Position numbers and translations under genes: made by a program. Under the pieces are notes generated by a model. The model had not been told where the DNA came from. It ran no database searches and saw only the letters and a program-made list of their open reading frames with translations. This document shows positions 36,684 through 45,310 of a DNA stretch of 64,000 nucleotides, in pieces. The number at the start of each line of letters is the position of its first letter. The stretch's first letter is position 1. This DNA comes from Sphingomonas sp. Leaf208 (lineage in GTDB: Bacteria > Pseudomonadota > Alphaproteobacteria > Sphingomonadales > Sphingomonadaceae): assembly GCF_001421415.1 (NCBI RefSeq), contig NZ_LMKH01000001.1:1-64000 (forward strand), in the 5' to 3' direction.

Positions 36684-37616
36684 ATGTCGAAGTCTCCCAG
36701 CATGTCTAGCCTTCGACTGTTCATGCAGATCGCGCATAATCTGAGCTTCAGCGAGACCGCGCGAATGACGAACGTCTCGCAACCTGCGCTCAGCCGTACG
36801 ATCCGCCTGCTCGAAGAGACGTTGGACGTCCGCCTGTTCGACCGGAATTCGCGCAACGTTACGTTGACGACGGCGGGGGAGACTCTTCTGCCGATCGTCG
36901 AGCGTCTAACCGCGGACTTCGACCACGCCTTTACCTCGGTGCGTCAAAATTTCGCTGGAGAGCGAGGCCGCGTGGTCGTCGGTGCGCTGCCGTCAGTCGC
37001 GGCGGGGGCACTCCCTGGCATGATCGCGGGTTTCCAGGCAATTTACCCGTTGGTCGAGATCATCCTGCACGATCATCTCTCGGGTACGCTCTATCAGGAA
37101 ATGCAGGATCGACAGATCGATCTTGCCATTACGACGCCGCCCGACGAGGACAATTTTCAGTTCGAACCGTTACTCGAAGACGATTACGTGCTGGTCTGCC
37201 GTACCGGCCATGCGGTCGATCTGCCCGGTACGGCCGACTGGTCGATCTTCGCGGAAAATCCGTTCATCGCGATGGCAGCGCGGAGCAGCGTCCGTGCCCT
37301 GACCGATACGGCCTTCATCAAGGCGGCCGTCAGCGTGAAGCCACTGTACGAATGTACGCAACTGGCGACGATGGGCGGGTTGCTCGCGGCCGGTCTCGGG
37401 ATCAGCGCGCTACCCCAATCGACGCTCGCCATGCTGGGGCAGGTTACGCTCGTCTCCCGTCCGCTGACGGCTCCTATGATCAGCCGGACGATCGGCATGG
37501 CGTGGCTCGCCGATCGCACTTTGCCACCAGCCGCGTCGGCATTCCTCCAGCATGTTCTGGCCCGTTGGCCGCGTCTCGCGGTGGGTTTGGCTAGCTCTAA
37601 CGATCCAAAGAGCTGA
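36684..37616 (+). CDS. LysR-family transcriptional regulator, divergent from the GH3 operon
   Basis: A 310-residue LysR protein. The ATG at 36684 has GAAGAGG upstream, and the HTH follows at once (SLRLFMQIAHNLSFSETARM, VSQPALSRTIRLLEE, RLFDRNSRNVTLTTAGE). A GTG at 36642 would add 14 residues. The substrate-binding half includes RGRVVVGALPSVAAGALPG and GLLAAGLGISALP. It lies back to back with GH3-b/GH3-c, so it probably controls those enzymes in response to a sugar or aglycone; this is inferred from layout. After the stop, 37617-37799 shows no recognisable gene. Confidence 0.88.
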   Translation: MSKSPSMSSLRLFMQIAHNLSFSETARMTNVSQPALSRTIRLLEETLDVRLFDRNSRNVTLTTAGETLLPIVERLTADFDHAFTSVRQNFAGERGRVVVGALPSVAAGALPGMIAGFQAIYPLVEIILHDHLSGTLYQEMQDRQIDLAITTPPDEDNFQFEPLLEDDYVLVCRTGHAVDLPGTADWSIFAENPFIAMAARSSVRALTDTAFIKAAVSVKPLYECTQLATMGGLLAAGLGISALPQSTLAMLGQVTLVSRPLTAPMISRTIGMAWLADRTLPPAASAFLQHVLARWPRLAVGLASSNDPKS

Positions 37617-37799
37617 TCCGGTAAATAGTGGATGCCAGTAGAATAGTCTGTGAGTCCGTAGTGCATTCTGCCTCGTCGAGTATCCTCGGCTGATGGTAGT
37701 TTGGAGGCCGCGTTACTTGACAACAGTTTCGCTGGCGATCCGCCGAACGAGCGTCTGAAGTTAAGCGGCCAGGCAGGGTGGGGAAATATCCGCTTCTGG

Positions 37800-38090
37800 G
37801 TCCAAACGCCCGAGGCGAGGAACCCGACCGATCCGGTGCTCCCGTCGCCGGCCATCATCGCAGCATTGGCCTCGGACGCAAAGTATCCAGGCTTTTCGTC
37901 AACCGTTATCCCGCGCAGTCCCAGTTTGGCAGCAAGCGAGCGGTCAACGCTTCGAGCCAACCCTTGGAGGCGGCACTGGAAGGCTCACCGCCCGCACGAG
38001 ATCAAATAGCGCGACATGGTTCACTTCAAGCGGCGGTCGGGAGGCGGGCGGTCGAGTTCCGCGAGCGTCGGCGATCGCGCCAGATTTGGC
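37800..38090 (-). pseudogene. SDR (FabG-like) remnant
   Basis: Fragments of a short-chain dehydrogenase survive in three frames: LEVNHVALFDLVRAV, then AASKGWLEALT, then SLAAKLGLRGITVDEKPGYF and FASEANAAMMA, ending near GFLASG. In intact relatives these run in this order, with about 30 residues containing the catalytic Ser between the first two. Here that part is lost, frames shift, and the C-terminus is missing. The N-terminal Rossmann part is not found upstream (38090-38159). Confidence 0.65.
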
Positions 38091-38159
38091 AGACTATTTA
38101 GACGCGCACGCCAGGAATGGCGCGACGCCGACCTTCGGGGATACTGTCACCGCACCCGA

Positions 38160-38954
38160 TTACTTCGGCTTCATGAACTTCAGTGTCATTCGGTCGCTCT
38201 CGCCAATGGCAGCGTAACGCGCGCGATCGTGATCACCGTCCGCGAAGCCCGGCGGCAGTGTCCACACCCCCTTGGGGTAGTCGTGCGTATCCTTGGGATT
38301 GGAATTGATCGCGCTCTCGCCGGCGAGCCTGAAGCCGGCTTTGGTCGCATAGGCGAGGACGGACGAACGCTTCATGTAACCGCTGCGCGCCTCCTCGATC
38401 GTACCGGACGCCTCGGGCAAGTGATGCTCGACGACGCCCAGCGTGCCGCCCGGTTTCAGCATGGCGAACATCTGATCGAAGGCCGCTTGCGTCCGGTCGG
38501 TCGCACCGAAGCGCCAATTATGGACGTTGCGGAAGGTCAGGACGACGTCCGCGCTGCCCGCTGGCACCGAGGTCGCCCCCGGTCCGGCCGGGAATGTCGC
38601 GAATCTCACGGAGCCGTACGCAGACGGCGCTGCGGACTGTTTGGCCTTGACCGCAGCAAGCCCTTTGTCGTCCGGCCCGGCCGCATACAGCGTCCCATGC
38701 GCTGCCAGATACGGACCGAGGATTTCCGTGTACCACCCTCCGCTCGGCCAAATTTCGACCACGGTGTCCGTGGGTTTCACCCCGAAGAAGCGCAGCGTCT
38801 CGACGGGGTGGCGATAGCGATCGCGCGCGACGTTGGCAGGTGAGCGCGTTGACGCCTTTACCGCTGCCATCAGGGCAGGCGACGATGCCGGCCGAGCGGC
38901 AGCGACGGAGCCGGCGGTAAGCACCAAGGCGAGGAGGGCAGGGCCAGAACGCAT
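38160..38954 (-). CDS. SAM-dependent methyltransferase-like protein with signal peptide (COG4798-type)
   Basis: A 264-residue protein with a Rossmann-type methyltransferase fold. The glycine-rich motif region is TVVEIWPSGGWYTEILGPYL, followed by acidic post-I and motif IV-like sequence (ADVVLTFRNVHNW) and MLKPGGTLGVVEHH, a classic post-motif. The start at 38954 gives a signal peptide (GPALLALVLTAGSVAAA); a longer frame to 39047 is unlikely. This family is annotated as predicted methyltransferase. Export of a SAM-dependent enzyme is odd, since SAM is cytoplasmic. It stands alone between two decayed genes. Confidence 0.85.
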   Translation of the reverse strand: MRSGPALLALVLTAGSVAAARPASSPALMAAVKASTRSPANVARDRYRHPVETLRFFGVKPTDTVVEIWPSGGWYTEILGPYLAAHGTLYAAGPDDKGLAAVKAKQSAAPSAYGSVRFATFPAGPGATSVPAGSADVVLTFRNVHNWRFGATDRTQAAFDQMFAMLKPGGTLGVVEHHLPEASGTIEEARSGYMKRSSVLAYATKAGFRLAGESAINSNPKDTHDYPKGVWTLPPGFADGDHDRARYAAIGESDRMTLKFMKPK

Positions 38955-39100
38955 AACGTACCTTTCGCGAGGGAGGTGCAGTGTTACCCGATCATGGCGC
39001 GCAACAGAAGTCCGCTTTCTGGTACCCTCAAGACCATACGCAGACATTTCTCGCGTAGAGCGCGAGGGCGAGAAGTGTGTTTAATCACGGCAATAGGCTG

Positions 39101-39506
39101 CTACCAGGCTTCAAATATGCGACGTTGATTGCGAAACTTCCCGTTCACTAGGAACCGGCGGCCCGCACGACAACATCCTCGGCGCTGATGCAACATTGTC
39201 CGGTACCGCCATATCGGCTGGGCTAGGTCCGGCAGTCGTATTACCAGAATGTGTCCTCGTGCGAGTGCTCCAATCGTCTTGTGCACCCTATAGACGGCGA
39301 TATCCGCCCCGTTGGTAAGCAGATCGTCCGGCAGCCTCTCACAGAATGCAAAGGCGTCACATTATGCGGCGTCGACAATAGGGGCGATACCGTGCTTGTG
39401 ACAAACGGCGGCCAGCGTCGTTACGTCGCTCGTCAAGCCATAATAGTCGGGCCGACGACGATGAACGCCTTGGAAGTCAGCCAAAAGCCCTTTGAGGACA
39501 TCGCTG
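39101..39506 (-). pseudogene. Orn/Lys/Arg-decarboxylase-type PLP enzyme remnant
   Basis: Reading the minus strand in one frame gives RRPDYYGLTSDVTTLAAVCH, KHGIAPIVDAA, an in-frame stop (39362-39364), then CERLPDDLLTNGADIAVY and VHKTIGALARG. This matches the centre of the fold-type I Orn/Lys/Arg decarboxylase family, including the PLP Asp (IVDxA) and Schiff-base Lys (HKT). The Ala after Asp and the missing WGxH segment, the stop, and the loss of both ends mark it as a dead gene. The flanks (38955-39100 and 39507-39642) show nothing else. Confidence 0.7.
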
Positions 39507-39642
39507 AGGGAAGGGTGGCTTCTGTAAGGTCATCTTATCACGGAAATGAATGTGTGACCGGCTTATACATATGTGGGACGTCAAAACCTATGACCCAGAT
39601 TACTTCGACAAGCCGGCTAGGCAGAGCAACTGCAAATCGAAA

Positions 39643-42171
39643 CTACCGCAGCGAAATGGTTTTCGGCGCTTGTCCAATCGCTACTTGCCGTCCGTCCAAG
39701 TGTACCGCGCCGGCAATATTCATTGGCGGAATGACCAAGGTCGACGTTCCGGCTGCCGAGTCTTGAACGACGTTGGCCTGCTTACCCTTTATCCTGGCAG
39801 TGCCGGCGCCGTCCCAACCGTGGACCGTGATCGCAATGCTCTTCCACCATGGCTTGAAACCGCCCTCGGGCTTGGCGAAGTCGATCGACAGGCCGGTCGG
39901 CGTGATCGTGCAGCGTACCGTCTGGCGGAAATAGCCGCGGCGGGTGTACGCCAGGGTGCGGCCGTCGTCCTCGTAGAGCGTACCCATGCAATCCGCGCCG
40001 GGATAGACGTCGAGCCGTAGCGGGCCGTTCGGGGTTTCGCTCGTGCTCTGGACCAGCGGCTGGCGCGGCAGGATCGTGCCGGCGCGGACGAACACGGGCA
40101 GGCGATCGAGGCGCGGCGTCTCGGTCACGCGGTCGCCGAGCGTCCGTGCGGTCGGCACCGCCTGAGTCGCAGACTGGATCGGGCCGGCGGCGGCGGATTC
40201 GGGCGTGCCGACGTGCTGGCCGGTCCAGTAATCATACCAACCACCAGCGGGTAGGCAGACGTCGTAGGTCTGCGGTGATTCCGGCTTGGGCGGCGGCGCG
40301 ATCAGCAGCGATTTGCCGAGCGTGAACGCCATCGACTGGTCGCACGACGCGGTCGCGGCGGCGGGGTAATCGTAGAACACCGGGCGCATGATCGGATCGC
40401 CGAACCGCGCATTCTGGTCCGCCAGCGCGTAGAAATACGGCATCAGGCGATAGCGTTCCTCGATGAACCGGCGGCGGATCGCAAGGTGGTCGGGGCCGTC
40501 GACCCATGGCTCGACGCGCGGCGTGCCGGTCGCCGAATGGTTGCGGAACACCGGCGTGAACGCACCGATCTCGGTCCAGCGGGTGAGCAGATCCGGGCTC
40601 GGGCCGCCCGCAAAGCCGCTGACGTCGGCGGCGCTGTAGCCGAAGCCCGACAGGCCGAGGTTGATGATCTGCTGCACCGACAACTTCAGGTGATCCCAAG
40701 TCGCGCTGTTGTCCCCGGTCCAGGTGACCGCATAACGCTGCCCGCCGGCATAGCTCGCGCGGGTCATCACGAACGGGCGCTCGTCGGGGCGGAGCTTGAG
40801 TAGCCCGTCGAACGTGGCGCGCGTATTCTGCATGCCGTAGACGTTGTGCGCCTCGCGGTGATCGGTGATGCGGGCGGCGAAATCGTCGCTGTCGATGCGG
40901 TGGCGGGTGTCGAGCGGCATCGTCTTGGTCGGCGTTTCGAAGATCGCCGGCTCGTTCATGTCGTTCCAGAATCCTGCGATCCCGGCGTCGAGGAAGACCT
41001 TATATTGCGTGCCCCACCAGGTCCGGGCGGCGGTCTTCGTGAAGTCCGGGAACACCGACGGGCCGGGCCAGACCGGCGCGACATAGGGGGTGCCATCGGC
41101 ATTCTTGATGAACGCGCCGGCCTTCATCCCGCTCTGATACGGCGCATAGCCCTGCTCGACCGCGGCGATGTGGAGATCGGTGATCGCGACCAGCTTGATC
41201 CCGTCGGCCTTCATCTCGGTGGCGAGCTTGGGGAGGTCGGGGAAGGTCTTGGCGTCGGTGGTGAACGGCCGGTTGCGATCCTGATAGCCGATGTCGAGCC
41301 AGATGACGTCGGTCGGCACCCGGTCGCTGCGCAGGCGCGCGGCGATCTGGCGAACTTCGTCGGCGCTGCCATAGCTGTAGCGCGACTGCTGGTAGCCGAG
41401 CGCCCATTTCGGGGCCAGCGGGGCGTGGCCGGTCAGGTCGGCATAGCGGCGCGTGACTTCGGCCACCGATGGGCCGGCAATGAAGTAATAGTCGATCGGG
41501 CCGTCTGGGCCGCCGAACGAGAGCGTCTCGGCATCGCGGTGGCCGAAGTCGAACCAGGTGCGGAACGTGTTGTCGAGCAGGATGCCGTAGCTGCCGCCCG
41601 CACCGCCGGTGCCGATGAAGAAGGGGATCGACTTGTAGATCGGATCGTCCGCGCTGCTGAACCCGAACGCGTCGGTGTTCCAGTCGACGAAGCCGTGGCC
41701 GCGGCGGTCGAGCCCCTGCGTTTTGTCACCAAGACCGTAGAAATGCTCGGCGATCGGCAGCGTCTTCGAGATCGTGAACGCCTTGCCGTCGGTCGTGACG
41801 GGGGCGGCATCGGCAGAGATGATTTTGCCGTCGAGCGTCTCGAAGGTGATCGCGCCGCCGGCACCGACGCGGACGCGGACGCTGGCGGTGGTGAAACCGT
41901 CGGGGGCTGCGCTCACTTTGGCGGTCTGCTTGCGGGTCGCCGCCGTCACCGCCCAGCTCGCATCCTCGGCGAACGCGCCGTTCTTGGCGACGCGCACGCG
42001 GACGAGGCCATCGGTCATCGCGGTGATCCGCATGGTCGTCGCCCCCGCACGAACCTCGACGCCATCATTGCGCGAGGTGAGCGTGGGGGCGGCGAGCGTG
42101 GTCGTCTGGGCCTGGACGGGTGCGCTGCAGATGGCGGCAGTGGCGGTGAGCAGGAGGGCGATGCGTTTCAT
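39643..42171 (-). CDS. GH31 alpha-glucosidase, exported
   Basis: An 842-residue GH31 enzyme with signal peptide (IALLLTATAAICSAPVQA). The N-terminal beta-sandwich contains EHFYGLGDKTQGLDRRG and the barrel holds TDVIWLDIGYQD. The nucleophile is Asp404 in GFWNDMNEPAIF, the acid/base Asp487 in TWTGDNSATW, and FRNHSATGTPRVEPW follows. C-terminal sandwich domains follow. It releases glucose from the non-reducing end of alpha-glucans and maltodextrins in the periplasm. The ATG overlaps the halogenase stop (ATGA), making it the last gene of the alpha-glucan operon. The frame extends upstream to 42483 but only as a shadow. Confidence 0.93.
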   Translation of the reverse strand: MKRIALLLTATAAICSAPVQAQTTTLAAPTLTSRNDGVEVRAGATTMRITAMTDGLVRVRVAKNGAFAEDASWAVTAATRKQTAKVSAAPDGFTTASVRVRVGAGGAITFETLDGKIISADAAPVTTDGKAFTISKTLPIAEHFYGLGDKTQGLDRRGHGFVDWNTDAFGFSSADDPIYKSIPFFIGTGGAGGSYGILLDNTFRTWFDFGHRDAETLSFGGPDGPIDYYFIAGPSVAEVTRRYADLTGHAPLAPKWALGYQQSRYSYGSADEVRQIAARLRSDRVPTDVIWLDIGYQDRNRPFTTDAKTFPDLPKLATEMKADGIKLVAITDLHIAAVEQGYAPYQSGMKAGAFIKNADGTPYVAPVWPGPSVFPDFTKTAARTWWGTQYKVFLDAGIAGFWNDMNEPAIFETPTKTMPLDTRHRIDSDDFAARITDHREAHNVYGMQNTRATFDGLLKLRPDERPFVMTRASYAGGQRYAVTWTGDNSATWDHLKLSVQQIINLGLSGFGYSAADVSGFAGGPSPDLLTRWTEIGAFTPVFRNHSATGTPRVEPWVDGPDHLAIRRRFIEERYRLMPYFYALADQNARFGDPIMRPVFYDYPAAATASCDQSMAFTLGKSLLIAPPPKPESPQTYDVCLPAGGWYDYWTGQHVGTPESAAAGPIQSATQAVPTARTLGDRVTETPRLDRLPVFVRAGTILPRQPLVQSTSETPNGPLRLDVYPGADCMGTLYEDDGRTLAYTRRGYFRQTVRCTITPTGLSIDFAKPEGGFKPWWKSIAITVHGWDGAGTARIKGKQANVVQDSAAGTSTLVIPPMNIAGAVHLDGRQVAIGQAPKTISLR

Positions 42172-43697
42172 ACGTGATCCTTGTGGTCCGCAGCGGCGCG
42201 GAGGCGAGAGGCGTGCGACCCGAAATTCGATGCGCAACGGGTCAGGAAATCGTCGATCTTCGGCAGGTTGATGGGATCGATGTCGGTGCCGGGCGGGATC
42301 AGCCGCGCGGTGTCGGGAAAGGTGCCATAGCCTGCGAACAGGCAGTGCCAGCTGATCGCCGAATAATAGCGGCCGAGCCCGGCGCGATCGATCGCCGCGA
42401 CCATGTCCGCGCCGGTGAACCAGGTCGACATCAGCATCTTGAGGTCGTCGGACAGGGCGTCCACGCGGAGCGCTTCCGCCCAATAGCCGGTCGGGTCATC
42501 GTGGTGCTGGTTCAGCCGGTAGTGCGCGACGATATAATCGCGGACGCCGTCGTAGCGCGCGGCGATGCGCGTGTTGAATGCGGTGCGGACCGCGTCGGTC
42601 GCGCCGCCCCCGTCAATCCCGTCGAGGAACGCTTCGACAGTGGCGATGACGAGATGCAGCGCGGTTGCCTCGAGCGGTTCGAGGAAGCCTTGGGCCAGCC
42701 CAACGGCGAGTGCGTTGTGCGACCAGCTATCGCGAACCCGGCCAACGCGCATCGTGAGGTGGCGCGCTTCTCCGGTGTCGACGCCGATATGTGCGCGCAG
42801 TTCCGCTTCCGCCTGTGCTTCGGTCAGGTGGCGGCTTGAGTAGACATAGCCGTTGCCGTTTCGGCTGGTCAGCGGGATGTGCCACGCCCAGCCCGCCGAC
42901 ATCGCGGTCGCGCGCGTCTGGCTGGGGATCGGCGCGCCGGGGGTATGCGCGGTCGGCATCACCACCGCGCGGTCGTTGAACAGTACGTCGGCGTAGCTGA
43001 CGAACGGCACGTCCAGCGCACTGAAGATCGTGCTGCGAAATCCGCTAGCGTCGATGAAGAAGTCGCCGGCGATACGCTCGCCATCGGTATCGATCAGTGC
43101 GGTGATTTCGCCGGTCGAGGCACGCTCGACGCTGGCGATCCGGCGCTGGAGATGGACGACGCCCTGCGTCTCGGTCGCATGCGTGGCGAGGAACGCACCG
43201 ACCTTGTACGCGTCGAAATGATAGCCGTAGCTGACCTCGAACGGGAAGTTTGCGGCGGGCTGCGGCGCGCGGTTCTGAGCAGCGAGGCGGGCAGGGAGCA
43301 GGAATTGGTCGGGGTGCGCGTCGACATTACGTCCGGTGCGGCGTGCCCGCGCGTTGTAAAAGAACTGCGGCGCGGTGTGGCCGTCGAGCGCGGTGGGGAA
43401 CGGGTGGAAGTAGCGCTCGTACCCTTCACGGTCGGACCAGCCCTCGAAGCCGATCCCGAGCTTGTAGGTCGCATCGCACGCCGGCATCCATTCGGCTTCG
43501 GCGATACCGAGCGTGTCGAAGAAGTGCTTCAGCTGCGGCGTCGACCCTTCGCCGACGCCGACGATGCCGATCTCCGGGCTTTCGACCAACGTCACGCGGA
43601 CGCCGCGACCCCGCCAGCGATGCGCGATCAGGCACGCGGTCATCCACCCGGCGGTGCCGCCGCCGAGGATCACGATGTGCTGGCCGAGCCCGTCCAT
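42168..43697 (-). CDS. Tryptophan-halogenase-family flavoprotein (halogenase 1)
   Basis: A 509-residue flavin-dependent halogenase-like protein. The FAD motif is IVILGGGTAGWM (residues 8-19), then GIVGVGEGSTPQL. Lys79 in DATYKLGIGF aligns with the catalytic Lys79 of PrnA, and GWAWHIPL gives the WxWxIP motif. The motif around PrnA Glu346 reads EPLEATALH, where halogenases usually have EPLEST. Family members oxidise halide with FADH2 and O2 to halogenate indoles. It has no signal peptide. The ATG shares one base with the GH13 alpha-glucosidase stop and its stop overlaps GH31, so it is made together with sugar-cleaving enzymes. Its role there is unknown. Confidence 0.9.
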   Translation of the reverse strand: MDGLGQHIVILGGGTAGWMTACLIAHRWRGRGVRVTLVESPEIGIVGVGEGSTPQLKHFFDTLGIAEAEWMPACDATYKLGIGFEGWSDREGYERYFHPFPTALDGHTAPQFFYNARARRTGRNVDAHPDQFLLPARLAAQNRAPQPAANFPFEVSYGYHFDAYKVGAFLATHATETQGVVHLQRRIASVERASTGEITALIDTDGERIAGDFFIDASGFRSTIFSALDVPFVSYADVLFNDRAVVMPTAHTPGAPIPSQTRATAMSAGWAWHIPLTSRNGNGYVYSSRHLTEAQAEAELRAHIGVDTGEARHLTMRVGRVRDSWSHNALAVGLAQGFLEPLEATALHLVIATVEAFLDGIDGGGATDAVRTAFNTRIAARYDGVRDYIVAHYRLNQHHDDPTGYWAEALRVDALSDDLKMLMSTWFTGADMVAAIDRAGLGRYYSAISWHCLFAGYGTFPDTARLIPPGTDIDPINLPKIDDFLTRCASNFGSHASRLRAAADHKDHV

Positions 43698-45310
43698 CAC
43701 CGCCGCAGGACCAGCCCGGACAGCGGCGGCAGCGTTGTCGTGTCGGCGCTGTCGGTCGCAAACAGCATCTCGCCGTCGGTCGTGATGCCGGTCGGCCAGC
43801 CACGCGCGTCATCGCCGAGATTGAACACGCAGAGCAGCGTTTCGCTCTCGGACTTACGCTCGAAAGCGATCACCGCGTCTTCGCTGTGGACGATCCGCAA
43901 GCTACCCAACCGCAGCGCCGGATGCGCCTTCCGCGCGGCGATCAGCGCTCGCGTCCAGTGCAGCAGCGATGTCGCGTCCGCTTCCTGCGCGTCGACCGCG
44001 ATCGCGCGGTGATCCTCGCCAAACGGGAGCCACGGCTCGGTGCTGCCGAACCCCAGATCGGGCGCCGCGCCGATCCACGGCATCGGCGTACGCGCGCCGT
44101 CGCGGGACAAGGTGAGCGGCCAGTTCGCGATCGCCTCCGGGTCGAGCAGGTCGTCGAACGCGATGTCGACCTGCGTCAGGCCCAGCTCCTCGCCCTGGTA
44201 CAGGAAGATGTTACCGCGCAGCGCGACGAGCAGCAGGATCTTCATCCGCGCGAACGCCTCGCGCTGGTCGGGCGTGGTCCAGCGCGACACCGCGCGCGGC
44301 GCGTCGTGGTTCTCGAACGCCCAGCTCGGCCAGCCGAGGCCGGGCGTATCGGGCCAGTTGCCGACCGCATCGACGATCAGCTCGGGCGTGAGCCGGTCCG
44401 CGTACAGGAAGTCGAAGCCGTACGCGCTGTTGAGCCGGCCATTGCCGCCGGTGAACAGCTTCATCTCGCGGTCGCTGTCGTCGCCGCCGACTTCGGCGAC
44501 GGTGAACCCGGCGCCATATTCGTCGAGCAACGCACGGATCCGCTCGATGAACCCGACGATGTCCGGATGGCTCTGGTTATGCAGCTTCTGCTGGAAATCG
44601 AACGACCGCGTGCGTGCGCGATTGGTCGCGGGCGCGGGCGGATTGTCGGTCAGCGCCGGATCGTGCATCGCGAAGTTGATCGCATCGAGGCGGAAGCCGT
44701 CGACGCCGCGATCGAGCCAGAACCGCGCCGTCGCGATCAGCTCGTCCTGAACCGCGGGGTTGTGCCCGTTGAGCTGCGGCTGGTCCTTCAGGAAATTGTG
44801 CATGTAATATTGCCCGCGCCTGGCATCCCAAGTCCAGGCGGGGCCGCCGAACACCGACTGCCAGTTCGATGGCGGCGTGCCGTCGGGCTTCGCATCCGCC
44901 CAGACATACCAGTCCGCCTTGTCGCCGCTGCGCGAGGCGCGGCTCTGGCGGAACCAGTCATGCTCCTCCGAGGTGTGCGAATAGACCTGATCGATGATGA
45001 TCTTGAGCCCCAGCGCATGCGCGCGCGCGATCAGCGCGTCGAAATCGGCGAGCGTGCCGAAGATCGGATCGACATCGCGGTAATCCGACACGTCGTAGCC
45101 GAAATCCTTCATCGGCGAGGTGAAGAACGGCGACAGCCACACCGCGTCGACGCCGAGGCTGGCTACATAATCGAGATGCGCGGTGATACCCGGCAGGTCG
45201 CCGATCCCGTCGTCGTTCGAATCCGCAAAACTCCGGGGATAGATTTGGTAGATCGTCGCGCCTTTCCACCATGGGAGGTCGGCAGCGGACTCAGGCAATC
45301 GTACGGGCAT
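43697..45310 (-). CDS. GH13 alpha-glucosidase (GH13_23-like)
   Basis: A 537-residue GH13 enzyme without a signal peptide (WWKGATIYQIYPRSFADSND at the N-terminus), so probably cytoplasmic. The catalytic triad is Asp209 (GFRLDAINF), Glu273 (TVAEVGG) and Asp336 (FENHDAPR). Region I reads DQVYSHTSEEHDW, with Ser where most family members have Asn; this is the pattern of the oligo-alpha-glucosidases of the Halomonas type. It hydrolyses short maltooligosaccharides to glucose. It overlaps by one base with both the amylase stop and the halogenase 1 start (TGATG). Confidence 0.92.
   Translation of the reverse strand: MPVRLPESAADLPWWKGATIYQIYPRSFADSNDDGIGDLPGITAHLDYVASLGVDAVWLSPFFTSPMKDFGYDVSDYRDVDPIFGTLADFDALIARAHALGLKIIIDQVYSHTSEEHDWFRQSRASRSGDKADWYVWADAKPDGTPPSNWQSVFGGPAWTWDARRGQYYMHNFLKDQPQLNGHNPAVQDELIATARFWLDRGVDGFRLDAINFAMHDPALTDNPPAPATNRARTRSFDFQQKLHNQSHPDIVGFIERIRALLDEYGAGFTVAEVGGDDSDREMKLFTGGNGRLNSAYGFDFLYADRLTPELIVDAVGNWPDTPGLGWPSWAFENHDAPRAVSRWTTPDQREAFARMKILLLVALRGNIFLYQGEELGLTQVDIAFDDLLDPEAIANWPLTLSRDGARTPMPWIGAAPDLGFGSTEPWLPFGEDHRAIAVDAQEADATSLLHWTRALIAARKAHPALRLGSLRIVHSEDAVIAFERKSESETLLCVFNLGDDARGWPTGITTDGEMLFATDSADTTTLPPLSGLVLRR

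Noticed and set aside
40846..42177. Long plus-strand frame of 443 codons
   Set aside because: Shadow of the GH31 gene, whose catalytic motifs are complete on the minus strand.
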